64,000 nt of DNA from Ruminococcus sp. Marseille-P6503 (GTDB lineage Bacteria > Bacillota > Clostridia > Oscillospirales > Ruminococcaceae). This document shows, in pieces, positions 43,597 through 52,376 of the stretch (positions are counted from its first letter, which is position 1; each line of letters starts with the position of its first letter). Made by a program: the position numbers and the translations under genes. The stretch is taken from the NCBI RefSeq assembly GCF_900604945.1, contig NZ_UWPB01000002.1, forward strand, positions 62,001-126,000, read 5' to 3'. The notes under the pieces were generated by a model. It had not been told where the DNA came from. It saw nothing but the letters and a program-made list of their open reading frames with translations, and did not search any database.

Positions 43597-44827
43597 CGCC
43601 GTTCTCATATATAAGGCGAGAGGATATAACAAGCGGACTGACGGCAACCGAACCGTTAAGAACATGGCTCATGTAGAATACATAGCTACCCGACCGGGAG
43701 CGTGGAAAGAGCCTGAACAGGAAAGCGCGCTGTTCGGCAGCTTTAATCAGCAGTTTCTTAACGTTATTTCCGTAGAAGACGGCATGAAGACGATTGCCGA
43801 GGTCACGGATAAATATAAGACGACATACCGGGATGTGATCTCATTTACCTCAGAGCAGGCTGCTCATCTTGGACTTAACACTCTTGGGGACTGGAAAAAA
43901 TACGTCAAGGAACAGGTTCTGGTAATTGCCAAGGAAAGAGGGATAAAGTATGAAAATCTTGAATGGGAAGCGGCAATTCACAATAAGAAGGGACAGCCTC
44001 ATGCTCACATAGTAATGTGGGACAAATCAAACGCGATCCAGCCTAACAGTTTTGATACAAAGCTATACAAGCAAACCCGCAGAAAGCTGATTCAGAAAAC
44101 ATACAAGCCGGAGTTCCAGGAATTTTTCAAGACGCAGAATGAAGCAAAAAACGTACTTCGAGCCGACAGCAGAGCGATTCTTAAAGAATTTGAGGAATAT
44201 TTAGCTTCTCAGAGGATAAACACCTGTGACGTAAATGATTATCTTGACGGAACGGTCCAATTTGACGTTTCCGGGTTAAGCAGCTTTGATATTCTCAACA
44301 CTCCTAACGCGGAGGATATTTTGGTGGAATATCTTCGTGTGAGAATGGTAGTGATGAAGCACAAAGGCCGATTAGCGTACAGGTGTCTGGCGCCGGAGCG
44401 TAAAGTCATGGTAGATAATTTTGTGAAGCTGCTGCTTAACAGCAATGATAAGCTAAAAGCGTTGGCTGATAATTTTGTTTCAGCTCATATTGAGGTTTTT
44501 AAGTTTTATTCGGCAAAGGACAACGAACTGAAATATGAGGCCGGAAAATATTCAAAAATTGCGGTAAAAATGATAGCAAACGCTCTTTTACAATCAATGA
44601 AAGACTATCAGTTTGAAGACTGCCTTCAGGACGGAGAAGCCGGACAGCGGCAGGCGGAGTATATAGCCGGAGGGATACTGGCGGCGTTTGCAAATCTGGC
44701 TAGGCTTATAAGGCAGAGCAGCGCGAGAGCTGCGGAATATAACGCTTTGTCTAAAAGCGGCGATCTGTCAAAGGAAGCTATAAAAGAGCTTATAAAGCAA
44801 AGAAAGGACAGGGGGTTGGAAATTTGA
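43589..44827 (+). CDS. MobP-family relaxase
   Basis: 412 residues. Nicks oriT and stays bound to the 5' end of the transferred strand. The histidine motif GQPHAHIVMWD near residues 148-158 (HxH) is the metal site. Expected Tyr lies in the N-terminal region (VEYIATR near 30). The layout fits the MobP3-like relaxases of clostridial ICEs. The C-terminal half is helical and ends RKDRGLEI. The start is ATG at 43589, overlapping the RHH gene. Overlap of four bases with the coupling-protein gene. Confidence 0.85.
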   Translation: MSSAVLIYKARGYNKRTDGNRTVKNMAHVEYIATRPGAWKEPEQESALFGSFNQQFLNVISVEDGMKTIAEVTDKYKTTYRDVISFTSEQAAHLGLNTLGDWKKYVKEQVLVIAKERGIKYENLEWEAAIHNKKGQPHAHIVMWDKSNAIQPNSFDTKLYKQTRRKLIQKTYKPEFQEFFKTQNEAKNVLRADSRAILKEFEEYLASQRINTCDVNDYLDGTVQFDVSGLSSFDILNTPNAEDILVEYLRVRMVVMKHKGRLAYRCLAPERKVMVDNFVKLLLNSNDKLKALADNFVSAHIEVFKFYSAKDNELKYEAGKYSKIAVKMIANALLQSMKDYQFEDCLQDGEAGQRQAEYIAGGILAAFANLARLIRQSSARAAEYNALSKSGDLSKEAIKELIKQRKDRGLEI

Positions 44828-46917
44828 AAAAAGGCAAAATACCGCTGCTGATCATATTATTCGGGATAGCTTGCGCTATCAGCTTTTTTACGGCTCCGGG
44901 CGTTTATCTGTTCATATCCAAGCAAACAGATAAATTTAAAGCTTGTCCTCCGCAAGCTTGTTTTGAGATACTCAAAGCTGAAAAGGACGCTCGGATGCTT
45001 TTCATATGTATTGCCGGATTTGCATTGATACTGTGTTACTTTCTGCTGTTTTCAAACACAAAGGACGATTACCGCGCGGAGCTGTACAGCGTTACTCCTG
45101 ACATTCAGATACCTAAGCCTGTCGGGCAGTATCAGCACGGATCCGCGTGGTTTTTATCCGCCGATAAATTCTGTGAGGATTACCCGATTGTAAAGATCAA
45201 CTTAAAAGCTCCTGTTTTCCGCTATCTTTTGCAGCATGGAAAACAGGATATAAATGAAGTAAAGAAATACCGCATATCCAATGGAGAACTCAGGCAAAGA
45301 AAGCTTTTTCAAAAACTGCCGCACAGAAAGGTATATATTTGTCTTTTAAACAAATATACTCACTCGGAGCTATATCTTAAAAGGCAGGCAAAAATGCTAA
45401 AAAGACTAGATACCGAACCGCTGAAAAACACGGGCGGAGGATTAGTTGTCAGTTATAGGAAAAAATGGCATACAGAACTGTTAAATGTTCTGATAAACGA
45501 TGTTCACTCTATGTGCATAGGCTCAACAGGTTCAGGCAAATCACGATATCTGGTTATACAGTCAATAATATGTCAGCTGCTTGCCGGTGAATCGGTTTTT
45601 GTATCCGACATCAAAGGTGAACTTTATCAATATTTATGCAGACTGCTTGAAAGACTGGGCGTAAATGCAATAGTGCTTGATTATCGTGATATGAGTAAAT
45701 CAATGAGCTATAATTTTTTACAGCCCGTCATTGATAAGCTTAAATCCGGCGATGTGAATAAAGCAATGCAGCTGTGCCGCGATTACGCTACAATGATTGC
45801 CGGAAAGAAAAGTGAACAGACAGAGTCTCTTTGGCACGATGGAAAGGTTGCCGTATTGGCTGCCGGAATGATGGCCTGCACCTATGATAATATGGATCAT
45901 CCTGAAAATCAGAATTTATGCTATGTATATGAGTGGCTTACGCGAATGTGCGCCGAGCGACCAGGGGGAAAGGGACTTCTGCTGAATGAATATCTGAAAG
46001 CCGTAGGGGAGGAACATCCTGCGAATCTTATTTTCGCGCAGGCGAAGGTTGCCCCAAGCAAAACAAGAGGCAGCTTTTATACCTCAGCCTGTACGGCGCT
46101 TACCGTATTTACTGATCGGCAGCTGTATCACATATGCAGCAAGTCGGATTTTAAGCTTACCGACCTTGCGACAAAAAAGACTGCCATGTTTGTAATACTT
46201 CCGGAGAGCAAGACAACTTTTTATCCGCTGGTATCGCTTCTTGTATCTCAGATTTACGAAGCTTTGGACGATTACAGCAACAATGTTCTGGGATCAGGGC
46301 GGCTGCCTCGCAGAGTGCACTTTGATCTGGACGAGTTCGGTAATTTTTCGCCATTCCCTGATTTCAACATGAAACTGACGGTAGCCCGTTCAAAGGGTAT
46401 TATATTCAATCTGTTTCTGCAGAGCTTTGCTCAGATGAAGGAGAATTACAACGATAACATATGCGAAATAATCAAAGGCAACTGTACAAATCAGATATAC
46501 CTTAAATCTACCGATGATTCCGGCACAAACAAAGCTATATCGGACAGCTTGGGTAAATATACAACATCAAGCTATTCACTCTCATCAAACAGCGGCAAAT
46601 ATAACAGCAGCGGATCTACTTCAATGAATCTGTCTGAACGTAATCTGCTATATCCCGACGAGCTGAAGCGTCTGAAAAGGCCATATATGCTTGTGATCGG
46701 TGACAGCGGCTGCAAGATCACAAAGTCGCCAGATCTGAGCAAATGGGCATTTAATAAAATGCTTGGCTTAGGAAACAGAAAGCATAATGAAAAGGTAAGA
46801 GCTTTAAGACAAGCTCAGAGACCTAAGCTTCAGGATGTCGATAAGCCGCCAAGCTATACCGGTATGTGGAAGCTAAAAAATTTTACGGATTTTCTTAAAA
46901 AGCAAAAAAGATTATAA
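44824..46917 (+). CDS. VirD4/TraG-family coupling ATPase
   Basis: 697 residues. Brings the relaxase-DNA complex to the mating channel. Two N-terminal membrane helices (about 5-25 and 57-75), then the TraG/VirD4 ATPase domain: Walker A GSTGSGKSR near 235, Walker B FDLDEFGNF near 501, and a RecA-like C-terminal region with LFLQSFAQMKENY. Start TTG, overlapping the relaxase stop. The preceding gene and this one are clearly one operon. Confidence 0.93.
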   Translation: MKKGKIPLLIILFGIACAISFFTAPGVYLFISKQTDKFKACPPQACFEILKAEKDARMLFICIAGFALILCYFLLFSNTKDDYRAELYSVTPDIQIPKPVGQYQHGSAWFLSADKFCEDYPIVKINLKAPVFRYLLQHGKQDINEVKKYRISNGELRQRKLFQKLPHRKVYICLLNKYTHSELYLKRQAKMLKRLDTEPLKNTGGGLVVSYRKKWHTELLNVLINDVHSMCIGSTGSGKSRYLVIQSIICQLLAGESVFVSDIKGELYQYLCRLLERLGVNAIVLDYRDMSKSMSYNFLQPVIDKLKSGDVNKAMQLCRDYATMIAGKKSEQTESLWHDGKVAVLAAGMMACTYDNMDHPENQNLCYVYEWLTRMCAERPGGKGLLLNEYLKAVGEEHPANLIFAQAKVAPSKTRGSFYTSACTALTVFTDRQLYHICSKSDFKLTDLATKKTAMFVILPESKTTFYPLVSLLVSQIYEALDDYSNNVLGSGRLPRRVHFDLDEFGNFSPFPDFNMKLTVARSKGIIFNLFLQSFAQMKENYNDNICEIIKGNCTNQIYLKSTDDSGTNKAISDSLGKYTTSSYSLSSNSGKYNSSGSTSMNLSERNLLYPDELKRLKRPYMLVIGDSGCKITKSPDLSKWAFNKMLGLGNRKHNEKVRALRQAQRPKLQDVDKPPSYTGMWKLKNFTDFLKKQKRL

Positions 46918-46929
46918 GGAGAATTAGTT

Positions 46930-47271
46930 ATGAAAGCAATATTGAAAAAAAGATTATTGGCGTTTGCCGCCGTATTAATATCCGCGGTTATATTTGCTCC
47001 TTGCGTATTCGCGGCAAACAATACCGGTTTCGGCAGCTCTAAGATAGCTACCGGAACTACGAAACTGATCAATGATGTTTTAACATGGATCCAGATCCTC
47101 GCGATACCTTTTGGAACTCTTTTCATAATATATTTTCAGATCAGAAAAGGCGGCGCGGATCAGCAGGATCAGAAGGATTGGCAGAAAAGAACCAATACAG
47201 CTATTATATCCACTGTTGCCGCCGAGATCGCAGCAACAATAATTAATTTAATACTGAGCTATTATACATAA
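46930..47271 (+). CDS. VirB2/TrbC-like small membrane protein
   Basis: 113 residues. Signal peptide (1-28, ending FAAN) and two hydrophobic segments (about 48-70 and 90-112) with a charged loop (RKGGADQQDQKDWQKR) between. This is the layout of VirB2/TrbC-type pilin-like channel proteins. AAGGAG precedes the ATG by nine bases. It follows VirD4 directly, as usual. Confidence 0.75.
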   Translation: MKAILKKRLLAFAAVLISAVIFAPCVFAANNTGFGSSKIATGTTKLINDVLTWIQILAIPFGTLFIIYFQIRKGGADQQDQKDWQKRTNTAIISTVAAEIAATIINLILSYYT

Positions 47272-47287
47272 CATAGGAGTGGATTTT

Positions 47288-47725
47288 ATGAAAATAAAGG
47301 TTTCTATCGAGCGAAGCTTTAATAAGCCTGAAATAAAGCTGAAAGCGCTTGCAAGAATTACTATAGATAATGTTTTTACGATTCAAGGCTTCAGGATCAT
47401 GCCGGGCAGCGATGGACAGCTGAAGGTTCTTATGCCTCAGCAGTCCTATGTGGACAGAAACGGAAAAACACAGTACAGGGATATAGCATACCCGATAACC
47501 CCGGAAGCAAGGAGCATAATATGCGGTACTATTCTTAAAGCATATGATTCACATATGCAGAGGGAGGCGGCTGAGAAGAACACTTCGGTTAAAGCACAGA
47601 GCAATGTTCTGGATAACAGCGCTGAATTAAAGCCTCAGCTGAATCAGAATTATAATTATCAGGACTGGAACAGCTTGCTGCAACAGGCCGAAGCCGGAAC
47701 AGAGCCTGATCTGGAAATGGGGTGA
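47288..47725 (+). CDS. SpoVG-family protein in the conjugation operon
   Basis: 145 residues. Residues 1-95 align with SpoVG: a LKALARITIDNVFTIQGFRI strand region and FRDIAHPI-like YRDIAYPITPEARSIICGTI. SpoVG proteins bind DNA and RNA and act as global regulators in Firmicutes. The C-terminal 50 residues are Gln/Asn/Glu-rich and end EPDLEMG. The start is ATG at 47288, with TAGGAG nine bases upstream. A regulator placed between a pilin-like and a VirB6-like gene may control the transfer operon or the new host after entry; this is inference. Confidence 0.85.
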   Translation: MKIKVSIERSFNKPEIKLKALARITIDNVFTIQGFRIMPGSDGQLKVLMPQQSYVDRNGKTQYRDIAYPITPEARSIICGTILKAYDSHMQREAAEKNTSVKAQSNVLDNSAELKPQLNQNYNYQDWNSLLQQAEAGTEPDLEMG

Positions 47726-47733
47726 GCTTTAAA

Positions 47734-48642
47734 ATGACGACACTGGTTTTAATTGCGGTTTGCGCCTTGTTAGGACTTTTAGCCCCGGTTTTGCTGGAGC
47801 AAATTGAGGATAAAGTTCAAGAATTGGCTTCAACTGGATTTTGTGTAGACGAACTAATAAACACAACTACTAATTCGACTGTAACAAGTTCAATTGCTAA
47901 CGTTTTTGCTTCAATAGGTATATCGCTATTAATGCTTCTCTTTTTGGTAAAGGGCTTTCAGACATATGTTTTATACACGGACGGAGATGCTGAGAGTGAT
48001 CCGATCAATTTTCTTACCTTATTTGTCAAAGGATTAGTTGTAGCCGTTTGCGGAAATACGATCTTAAGTTGGTTTGCCGATATTGTAATTAATTTGTCGG
48101 ATTCTGCGCTAACAGCAGTTGAAAATGCATTAGGCAGTGATGCTGTTTGGCAAGGTCTTGTTGACGAATTTGGGGTTTGGACGGAAGATCTAATAGGCGA
48201 TTTACTTTTTGGATTTATTTTCGTAGCTATATTTGCGGTTCTTTTCTGGATACTTTATTTCAAATGCCTTAGCAATGGAATAGAACTTTGGATTTTAAAA
48301 ATTGCATTGCCTATATGCTCAATAGGACTTATCAACTCAGATAAAGGTATATTTAAAAACTATGTTATGAGTGTTTCAAAGGTTATGGTGACAATACTTG
48401 TACAGATAACACTTACACAACTTGGTTTTTCAATTTTGATAGCAGGTGACAATAACGATAATCTTTTTCTTGGCAGCGTTTTAGGAATTGCTTGTTTGAT
48501 AACCGCTTTAAGAAGTCCTAAAATGCTAGGTGAGTTTATGATCCCTTCACAAGGCGGAGGAAATTTATTGATGAAAGCGTATTATTCAAGCAGTATGATT
48601 CGCAGCGTAAGAGGTTCGTTTAAAAGGTTTTTCAGGAAATAA
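47734..48642 (+). CDS. VirB6/TrbL-like polytopic membrane protein
   Basis: 302 residues. About six membrane helices (about 3-22, 58-80, 95-118, 160-185, 195-215, 235-275), with loops containing PINFLTLFVKG and LWILKIALPI, and a Gly-rich QGGGN stretch near the C-terminus. It forms part of the inner-membrane channel. AT-rich compared with neighbours. The start is ATG at 47734 with GGGGTGAG inside the end of the SpoVG gene. Confidence 0.8.
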   Translation: MTTLVLIAVCALLGLLAPVLLEQIEDKVQELASTGFCVDELINTTTNSTVTSSIANVFASIGISLLMLLFLVKGFQTYVLYTDGDAESDPINFLTLFVKGLVVAVCGNTILSWFADIVINLSDSALTAVENALGSDAVWQGLVDEFGVWTEDLIGDLLFGFIFVAIFAVLFWILYFKCLSNGIELWILKIALPICSIGLINSDKGIFKNYVMSVSKVMVTILVQITLTQLGFSILIAGDNNDNLFLGSVLGIACLITALRSPKMLGEFMIPSQGGGNLLMKAYYSSSMIRSVRGSFKRFFRK

Positions 48643-48651
48643 GGTGTGCGT

Positions 48652-48858
48652 ATGACTATATCAAGTATCATAAACGGGCTGTTAGTTTTAATTCCGCTCG
48701 GCGGCTCCCTGAGGATAGCGATACTTGCCGTATCTCTGATAAGCAATCAGGACGAAGAAAAAGCTATAAAGGGTAAGATATTCAATACGATAAAATTCGT
48801 TGTTATAGCGTCCTGCGTGGGCATAATAAAGGATCTTGTCCTGCGTTACTATAACTGA
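48652..48858 (+). CDS. Small two-helix membrane protein
   Basis: 68 residues with two hydrophobic helices (about 5-28 and 44-62), joined by a charged loop (NQDEEKAIKGK). Sits between VirB6-like and VirB3-like genes. The start is ATG at 48652, with AAGGTG upstream. Similar small membrane proteins are usual at this point in Gram-positive T4SS operons. No firm family. Confidence 0.72.
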   Translation: MTISSIINGLLVLIPLGGSLRIAILAVSLISNQDEEKAIKGKIFNTIKFVVIASCVGIIKDLVLRYYN

Positions 48859-48873
48859 AGGGGGTGTAAAGAT

Positions 48874-49212
48874 TTGAATGAAAATAAATGCTATTTTCCG
48901 GTCGACGTATCTATTGAAAAGGAATATACTCCCGGATTAGGCAAAAAGGAAATGCGAGGAACTGTTAAGGGAAGCTTTGCCGTGCTGGTTCTGTCGATTA
49001 TATTTTATATGTCATTTAGTAATCTGCTGTCTTCTATGATAATGTTTACTGTAGGTTCAATAGGCTGCGGAATGTTTTGTATACGGAATCATGAAACCAA
49101 CATATCCATTGTTGACGAGATTAAAAATCTTGTTTCTTACATAAAAGCTCAGAAGGTTTTTCTTTTTCAATATTCAGACGAATGGAGAGAACTGAATGAA
49201 AACGATAATTGA
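48874..49212 (+). CDS. VirB3/PrgI-like membrane protein
   Basis: 112 residues, with two close membrane helices (about 32-52 and 55-75) after a 30-residue N-terminal cytoplasmic part. The C-terminal tail (YIKAQKVFLFQY) is typical of PrgI-type proteins. The start is TTG at 48874, with GGGGGTG upstream. In most systems VirB4 follows at once; here it is about 10 kb away. Its stop overlaps the next start by 17 bases. Confidence 0.78.
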   Translation: MNENKCYFPVDVSIEKEYTPGLGKKEMRGTVKGSFAVLVLSIIFYMSFSNLLSSMIMFTVGSIGCGMFCIRNHETNISIVDEIKNLVSYIKAQKVFLFQYSDEWRELNENDN

Positions 49213-49957
49213 CGGGTTTAAATATGATACGGAAACGGCAGTATTGGTTATGTCGTACTTACTGAACAAATATGAAAAAGGCGAGCTGTACCGTAACCGC
49301 AAATACAAGTTTTTCAGTCTGAATATGCTGCAGAAGGAAAATGATTCTGAAAAAGAGCTTAAATATGATTACAAGATCATACCCTTAACAAAGCAGCAGG
49401 CAATGGAGCTGCTTATTAACTATGAGAAAATTGATGAATATGAAAAGCTGTTCGGTGAAATTCCCGAAGCGGAGGGAGAAGACTTTATTCCGGAGTCTGA
49501 AGAAGATAATGTGCTTACAGCTGAGAATGAATATATAACGGCGGAGATCCCGGAACCTGCCGAAATTGACAAAGCTGACAAAGCTGTTCCTGCCATAGAA
49601 AAGAGAACAAGACCTCTGCACAGAGTTCAGAAAAAGCTTCTTGCAGCCTGTGAAGATAACGATATAAAAACTGGTCAGGCTTGCATTACCTGCGGAGCTG
49701 TACCCGGCGCTGCACATATCAGAAAAGCAATTCTTTACGCTTCAAAGGATATACTCCGTCTGATTCTTGCTGATTTTCCTGACTTGAAAATAAGCAAAAA
49801 GGAAATACGTCTTGCGGTTCTAAAAGGCGATACTGAAATTTTTAAGCTGATTATTGAAAAAAGGCCGGATCTGGCACAGTATGCTTTGAAAATAAGCAAA
49901 AAATATCTTATCGTTCCAATAGTCGAGTATTTAGATCAAAGTGTAAATTTTAGGTAA
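49196..49957 (+). CDS. Unknown protein with ankyrin-like C-terminus
   Basis: 253 residues, soluble. N-terminal part (1-90) unknown, acidic middle (about 92-135), and a C-terminal part (about 150-245) with helix-turn-helix repeats such as IRLAVLKGDTEIFKLIIEKRPDLAQ, close to the ankyrin pattern though without the TPLH motif. It overlaps the VirB3-like gene by 17 bp and so belongs to the transfer operon. It may be a protein-binding factor. The assignment of ankyrin repeats is uncertain. Confidence 0.7.
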   Translation: MKTIIDGFKYDTETAVLVMSYLLNKYEKGELYRNRKYKFFSLNMLQKENDSEKELKYDYKIIPLTKQQAMELLINYEKIDEYEKLFGEIPEAEGEDFIPESEEDNVLTAENEYITAEIPEPAEIDKADKAVPAIEKRTRPLHRVQKKLLAACEDNDIKTGQACITCGAVPGAAHIRKAILYASKDILRLILADFPDLKISKKEIRLAVLKGDTEIFKLIIEKRPDLAQYALKISKKYLIVPIVEYLDQSVNFR

Positions 49958-50101
49958 ATAGATTAACGGCGGCTTTCAGTTTTCAGATAAAATATTATAT
50001 TATTGTCAATTTATACAATTATCTCGCTCCTCTTTTATTTATTACCTACAAATTTATAATTCAATTTTAATAATTTGTTTCGGGTAAAACTTATCTTATT
50101 T

Positions 50102-50130
50102 TTGACAATTTAGCTCCCGTATTTTAAAAT
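50102..50130 (+). promoter_or_regulatory. Promoter of the 95-residue gene
   Basis: TTGACA (50102-50107), 17-bp spacer, TAAAAT (50125-50130). First clear promoter in the cargo island. Confidence 0.75.
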
Positions 50131-50162
50131 ATTTATTGGACTTTAATTACGGAGGCTTTACA

Positions 50163-50450
50163 TTGAACAGCAGCAAATACAAATCAAATATCAGATCCTT
50201 TAACGAATCCGATTCATGGAATACCAGCAGATACATAGTCTACTCCTGCAAACGGCGGAGCAGCTACCGCTGTAAATTTGATCCGGGTACTGAAGCGGTA
50301 CTCAGGACAGACAATCTTATGCAGGCTCTCGCGTACATAAAGAAAAATTCCGATCGGATAAATCACTACAAGCTGTACGACAGAAAGCTTGTGACCTTTG
50401 ACCGCAAAAGGATCATGAGGGCAGCTATGCTGGAGGAAGAGGAGCGATAA
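50163..50450 (+). CDS. Small basic unknown protein
   Basis: 95 residues, basic and soluble (CKRRSSYRCKFDPG and DRKRIMRAAMLEEEER). The start is TTG at 50163, with GGAGG seven bases upstream. Two Cys lie 8 residues apart. It has its own promoter and a terminator, so it is a separate unit. No family recognised. Confidence 0.7.
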   Translation: MNSSKYKSNIRSFNESDSWNTSRYIVYSCKRRSSYRCKFDPGTEAVLRTDNLMQALAYIKKNSDRINHYKLYDRKLVTFDRKRIMRAAMLEEEER

Positions 50451-50458
50451 GTCAGAAT

Positions 50459-50490
50459 AAGCGCTTTGCATTACTGCAAGGTGCTTTTTG
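50459..50490 (+). terminator. Terminator before the coiled-coil membrane protein
   Basis: AGCgCtTTGCA/TGCAAgGtGCT stem and TTTTTG. Closely similar to the hairpin at 51209-51240. Confidence 0.7.
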
Positions 50491-50515
50491 ATTGTATATA
50501 ATATGATATAATACA

Positions 50516-51199
50516 ATGGAGGAAAAATTGAAATATATACCTATTATACTTTCAGAAGTATGCATAATTATTTACTATTTCTTTAGATTTGGAGAAGGTT
50601 TCATGTCAGATACTATAATAAGCATAATTCTTGCAGCTGCTGCCATCCTTGGTCCAATTGTGACTATAATTATATCAAAAATAAGTTTATCTCAAAAATT
50701 GGGTAGTTTTGATGATAAATCTTTAAAATCAGTTATAGACGATGACTTAATCAAAGGCGCTATCGGATTTTATGGAGGGGAAACAAGTAAATCGCTTTCA
50801 GAGCAACACGAAAAAATAATTGATGAGCTTACTAGACGAGAAAAAATGCTCAGCAAAAAGATAAAAACATTAAATGCTAATTCCAAAGAGATATATAAAA
50901 CTGCTGAAGCTGTTAATTTCATTTTAGAAGATTGGGTAAATATAAAGAGTGAACATACAATGCTTTTAAATAAAGTGAACGAATTAACCCAACGCTTAAA
51001 TAATGAAAAAGAGAAAAATGTTGACCTGGTAAAATGTCTAGGAAATATTAAACAAGAAAACGCTTCTCTTTGTAAAGAAAATGAATTACTACGAGAAATG
51101 AATTCGGTTGCACATAGTCCCGATCCATATTTAAATTTTCTGGAAGAAATAGAAGGGGGCGATAGAGAAGAAACTGACGAAGATGAATTAGAGCTATAA
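50516..51199 (+). CDS. Unknown coiled-coil membrane protein
   Basis: 227 residues (or 223). Two hydrophobic N-terminal segments (about 8-24 and 33-55), a middle linker, then a long coiled coil (about 95-195) rich in Glu, Lys, Leu, and an acidic end. The ATG at 50516 overlaps the -10 region; TTG at 50528, with GGAGG five bases upstream, is the more probable start. AT-rich. It is bracketed by two similar terminators, like an inserted cassette. No family recognised. Confidence 0.65.
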   Translation: MEEKLKYIPIILSEVCIIIYYFFRFGEGFMSDTIISIILAAAAILGPIVTIIISKISLSQKLGSFDDKSLKSVIDDDLIKGAIGFYGGETSKSLSEQHEKIIDELTRREKMLSKKIKTLNANSKEIYKTAEAVNFILEDWVNIKSEHTMLLNKVNELTQRLNNEKEKNVDLVKCLGNIKQENASLCKENELLREMNSVAHSPDPYLNFLEEIEGGDREETDEDELEL

Positions 51200-51208
51200 A
51201 GCTACGGC

Positions 51209-51240
51209 ACTTTGTAATTACTGCAAAGTGCCTTTGTTAT
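51209..51240 (+). terminator. Terminator after the coiled-coil membrane protein
   Basis: GGCACTTTG/CAAAGTGCC stem, then TTTGTTAT. Same core (GCACTTTG...TACTGCAA) as the terminator at 50459. Confidence 0.75.
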
Positions 51241-51296
51241 ATCACAAGTAAGCGATAAGCAGTCCGTCAAAACGTACTGATTCTGGAAAATTTATG

Positions 51297-51325
51297 TTGA
51301 CAATCCTCGGAAACGATAGTATAAT
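51297..51325 (+). promoter_or_regulatory. Promoter of the Thr-rich lipoprotein gene
   Basis: Consensus TTGACA (51297-51302), 17-bp spacer, consensus TATAAT (51320-51325). Confidence 0.85.
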
Positions 51326-51364
51326 AAAATTGAAAAAGAAAACAAATTATAGGAGGAAAATACA

Positions 51365-52243
51365 ATGAAAACAACATTGAAGCTTACAGCAGCGGTTTTA
51401 TCGCTTACAATGATTATTTCATCATTAACGTCTTGCGGTTCTGTAGACGATACAGCTGACGTTAAGATAACAACTACGACAACTACCACAACCGCCGTTT
51501 CCTCAAAAGACGAGTGGCAGCCTGAATTAATCACTTCGGCTCAGACTACTGCCGTCTCATCGGCGGCAACTACGACTACTACAAAGAAAGCCGAAACTAC
51601 AAAAAAGAAAACCACGACCTCTAAAGAGAAATCGGAGAAAACCACTACAACGAAAAAAGCCGTTACCACGGCCCAGAATAATGGCGGAGGTAACAGCAAT
51701 TCAGGTGGAGGTAATTCCAGCGGTAATACTTACACTCAGACGCCGACTACAGTTCAAACTCAGCCGAACAGCGATAACGGCGGTAATGGAAATACCATGA
51801 CAGCGCAGAAAACTACGACTGCAAAGAAAACTACAACAGCAAAGCAGACTACGACTAAAAAGAAAACAACCACCACAGCTGCGGCGGCTAAGCTTACTCA
51901 GTCGGACATTGATAAGCTTGTGAAGGAAATGCAGGAGTATTCTAATAGTAAAGTCAAGGATAGAATTGTTAAGGAGATTGAAGAAAATAAGGATTTGTTG
52001 CCTGAGGGATATTCTTGGGAAGATTATCTTCAAAAACGTTATGGGCATACCCCTTCCAACAGCTCGTATGACCCTTCTGAAACTTATCATTCAGCATATT
52101 TGACCTATGGAGAGGCTAAAAAAAGATTAATAAATGCAATAGATGATCAATATCTAGCTCATCCAGACTCACATATTGTAGTTTATGCTGCAAAAAGGGC
52201 AAATGAAAAGGGTGACTACTGGGAGATATATATGTTAAGATAA
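51365..52243 (+). CDS. Thr/Lys-rich surface lipoprotein
   Basis: 292 residues. Lipoprotein signal (1-24) with lipobox LTSC. A long low-complexity linker (about 32-185) is rich in Thr, Lys, Ser, with a Gly/Asn-rich patch near 105-120. It contains DEWQPELITSAQTT, a motif also found at the ICE protein at 62246. The C-terminal domain (about 185-292) is globular, with a Tyr-rich segment SSYDPSETYHSAYLTYGEAKK. The linkers resemble those of Ruminococcus surface proteins. Function unknown; the domain is likely displayed away from the membrane. Confidence 0.75.
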   Translation: MKTTLKLTAAVLSLTMIISSLTSCGSVDDTADVKITTTTTTTTAVSSKDEWQPELITSAQTTAVSSAATTTTTKKAETTKKKTTTSKEKSEKTTTTKKAVTTAQNNGGGNSNSGGGNSSGNTYTQTPTTVQTQPNSDNGGNGNTMTAQKTTTAKKTTTAKQTTTKKKTTTTAAAAKLTQSDIDKLVKEMQEYSNSKVKDRIVKEIEENKDLLPEGYSWEDYLQKRYGHTPSNSSYDPSETYHSAYLTYGEAKKRLINAIDDQYLAHPDSHIVVYAAKRANEKGDYWEIYMLR

Positions 52244-52246
52244 CAC

Positions 52247-52376
52247 TTGACAAACCAAATCAGATATGATATATTTAAAGTAGAAAAAGGAGCATACCGA
52301 TAGACGGTTGCCCTTGTTGCCTTAAAGTTAAATAACCGTCAGGTTTCTCAGGCGCTGGCGGTTATTTTCTTTTATT
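52247..52376 (+). ncRNA. Antitoxin RNA of a Fst/TxpA-like type I toxin-antitoxin locus
   Basis: Promoter TTGACA (52247-52252), 17-bp spacer, TATATT (52270-52275). The RNA starts near 52282, carries GGAGCATACC (52289-52298) and ends in the hairpin AAATAACCG/CGGTTATTT (52330-52367) with T-run. No ORF. It converges on the toxin mRNA; both RNAs share the GGAGCATACC word and CGGTTG near their 5' ends and overlap at their 3' ends, the signature of par/Fst-type RNA antitoxins. Confidence 0.78.
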
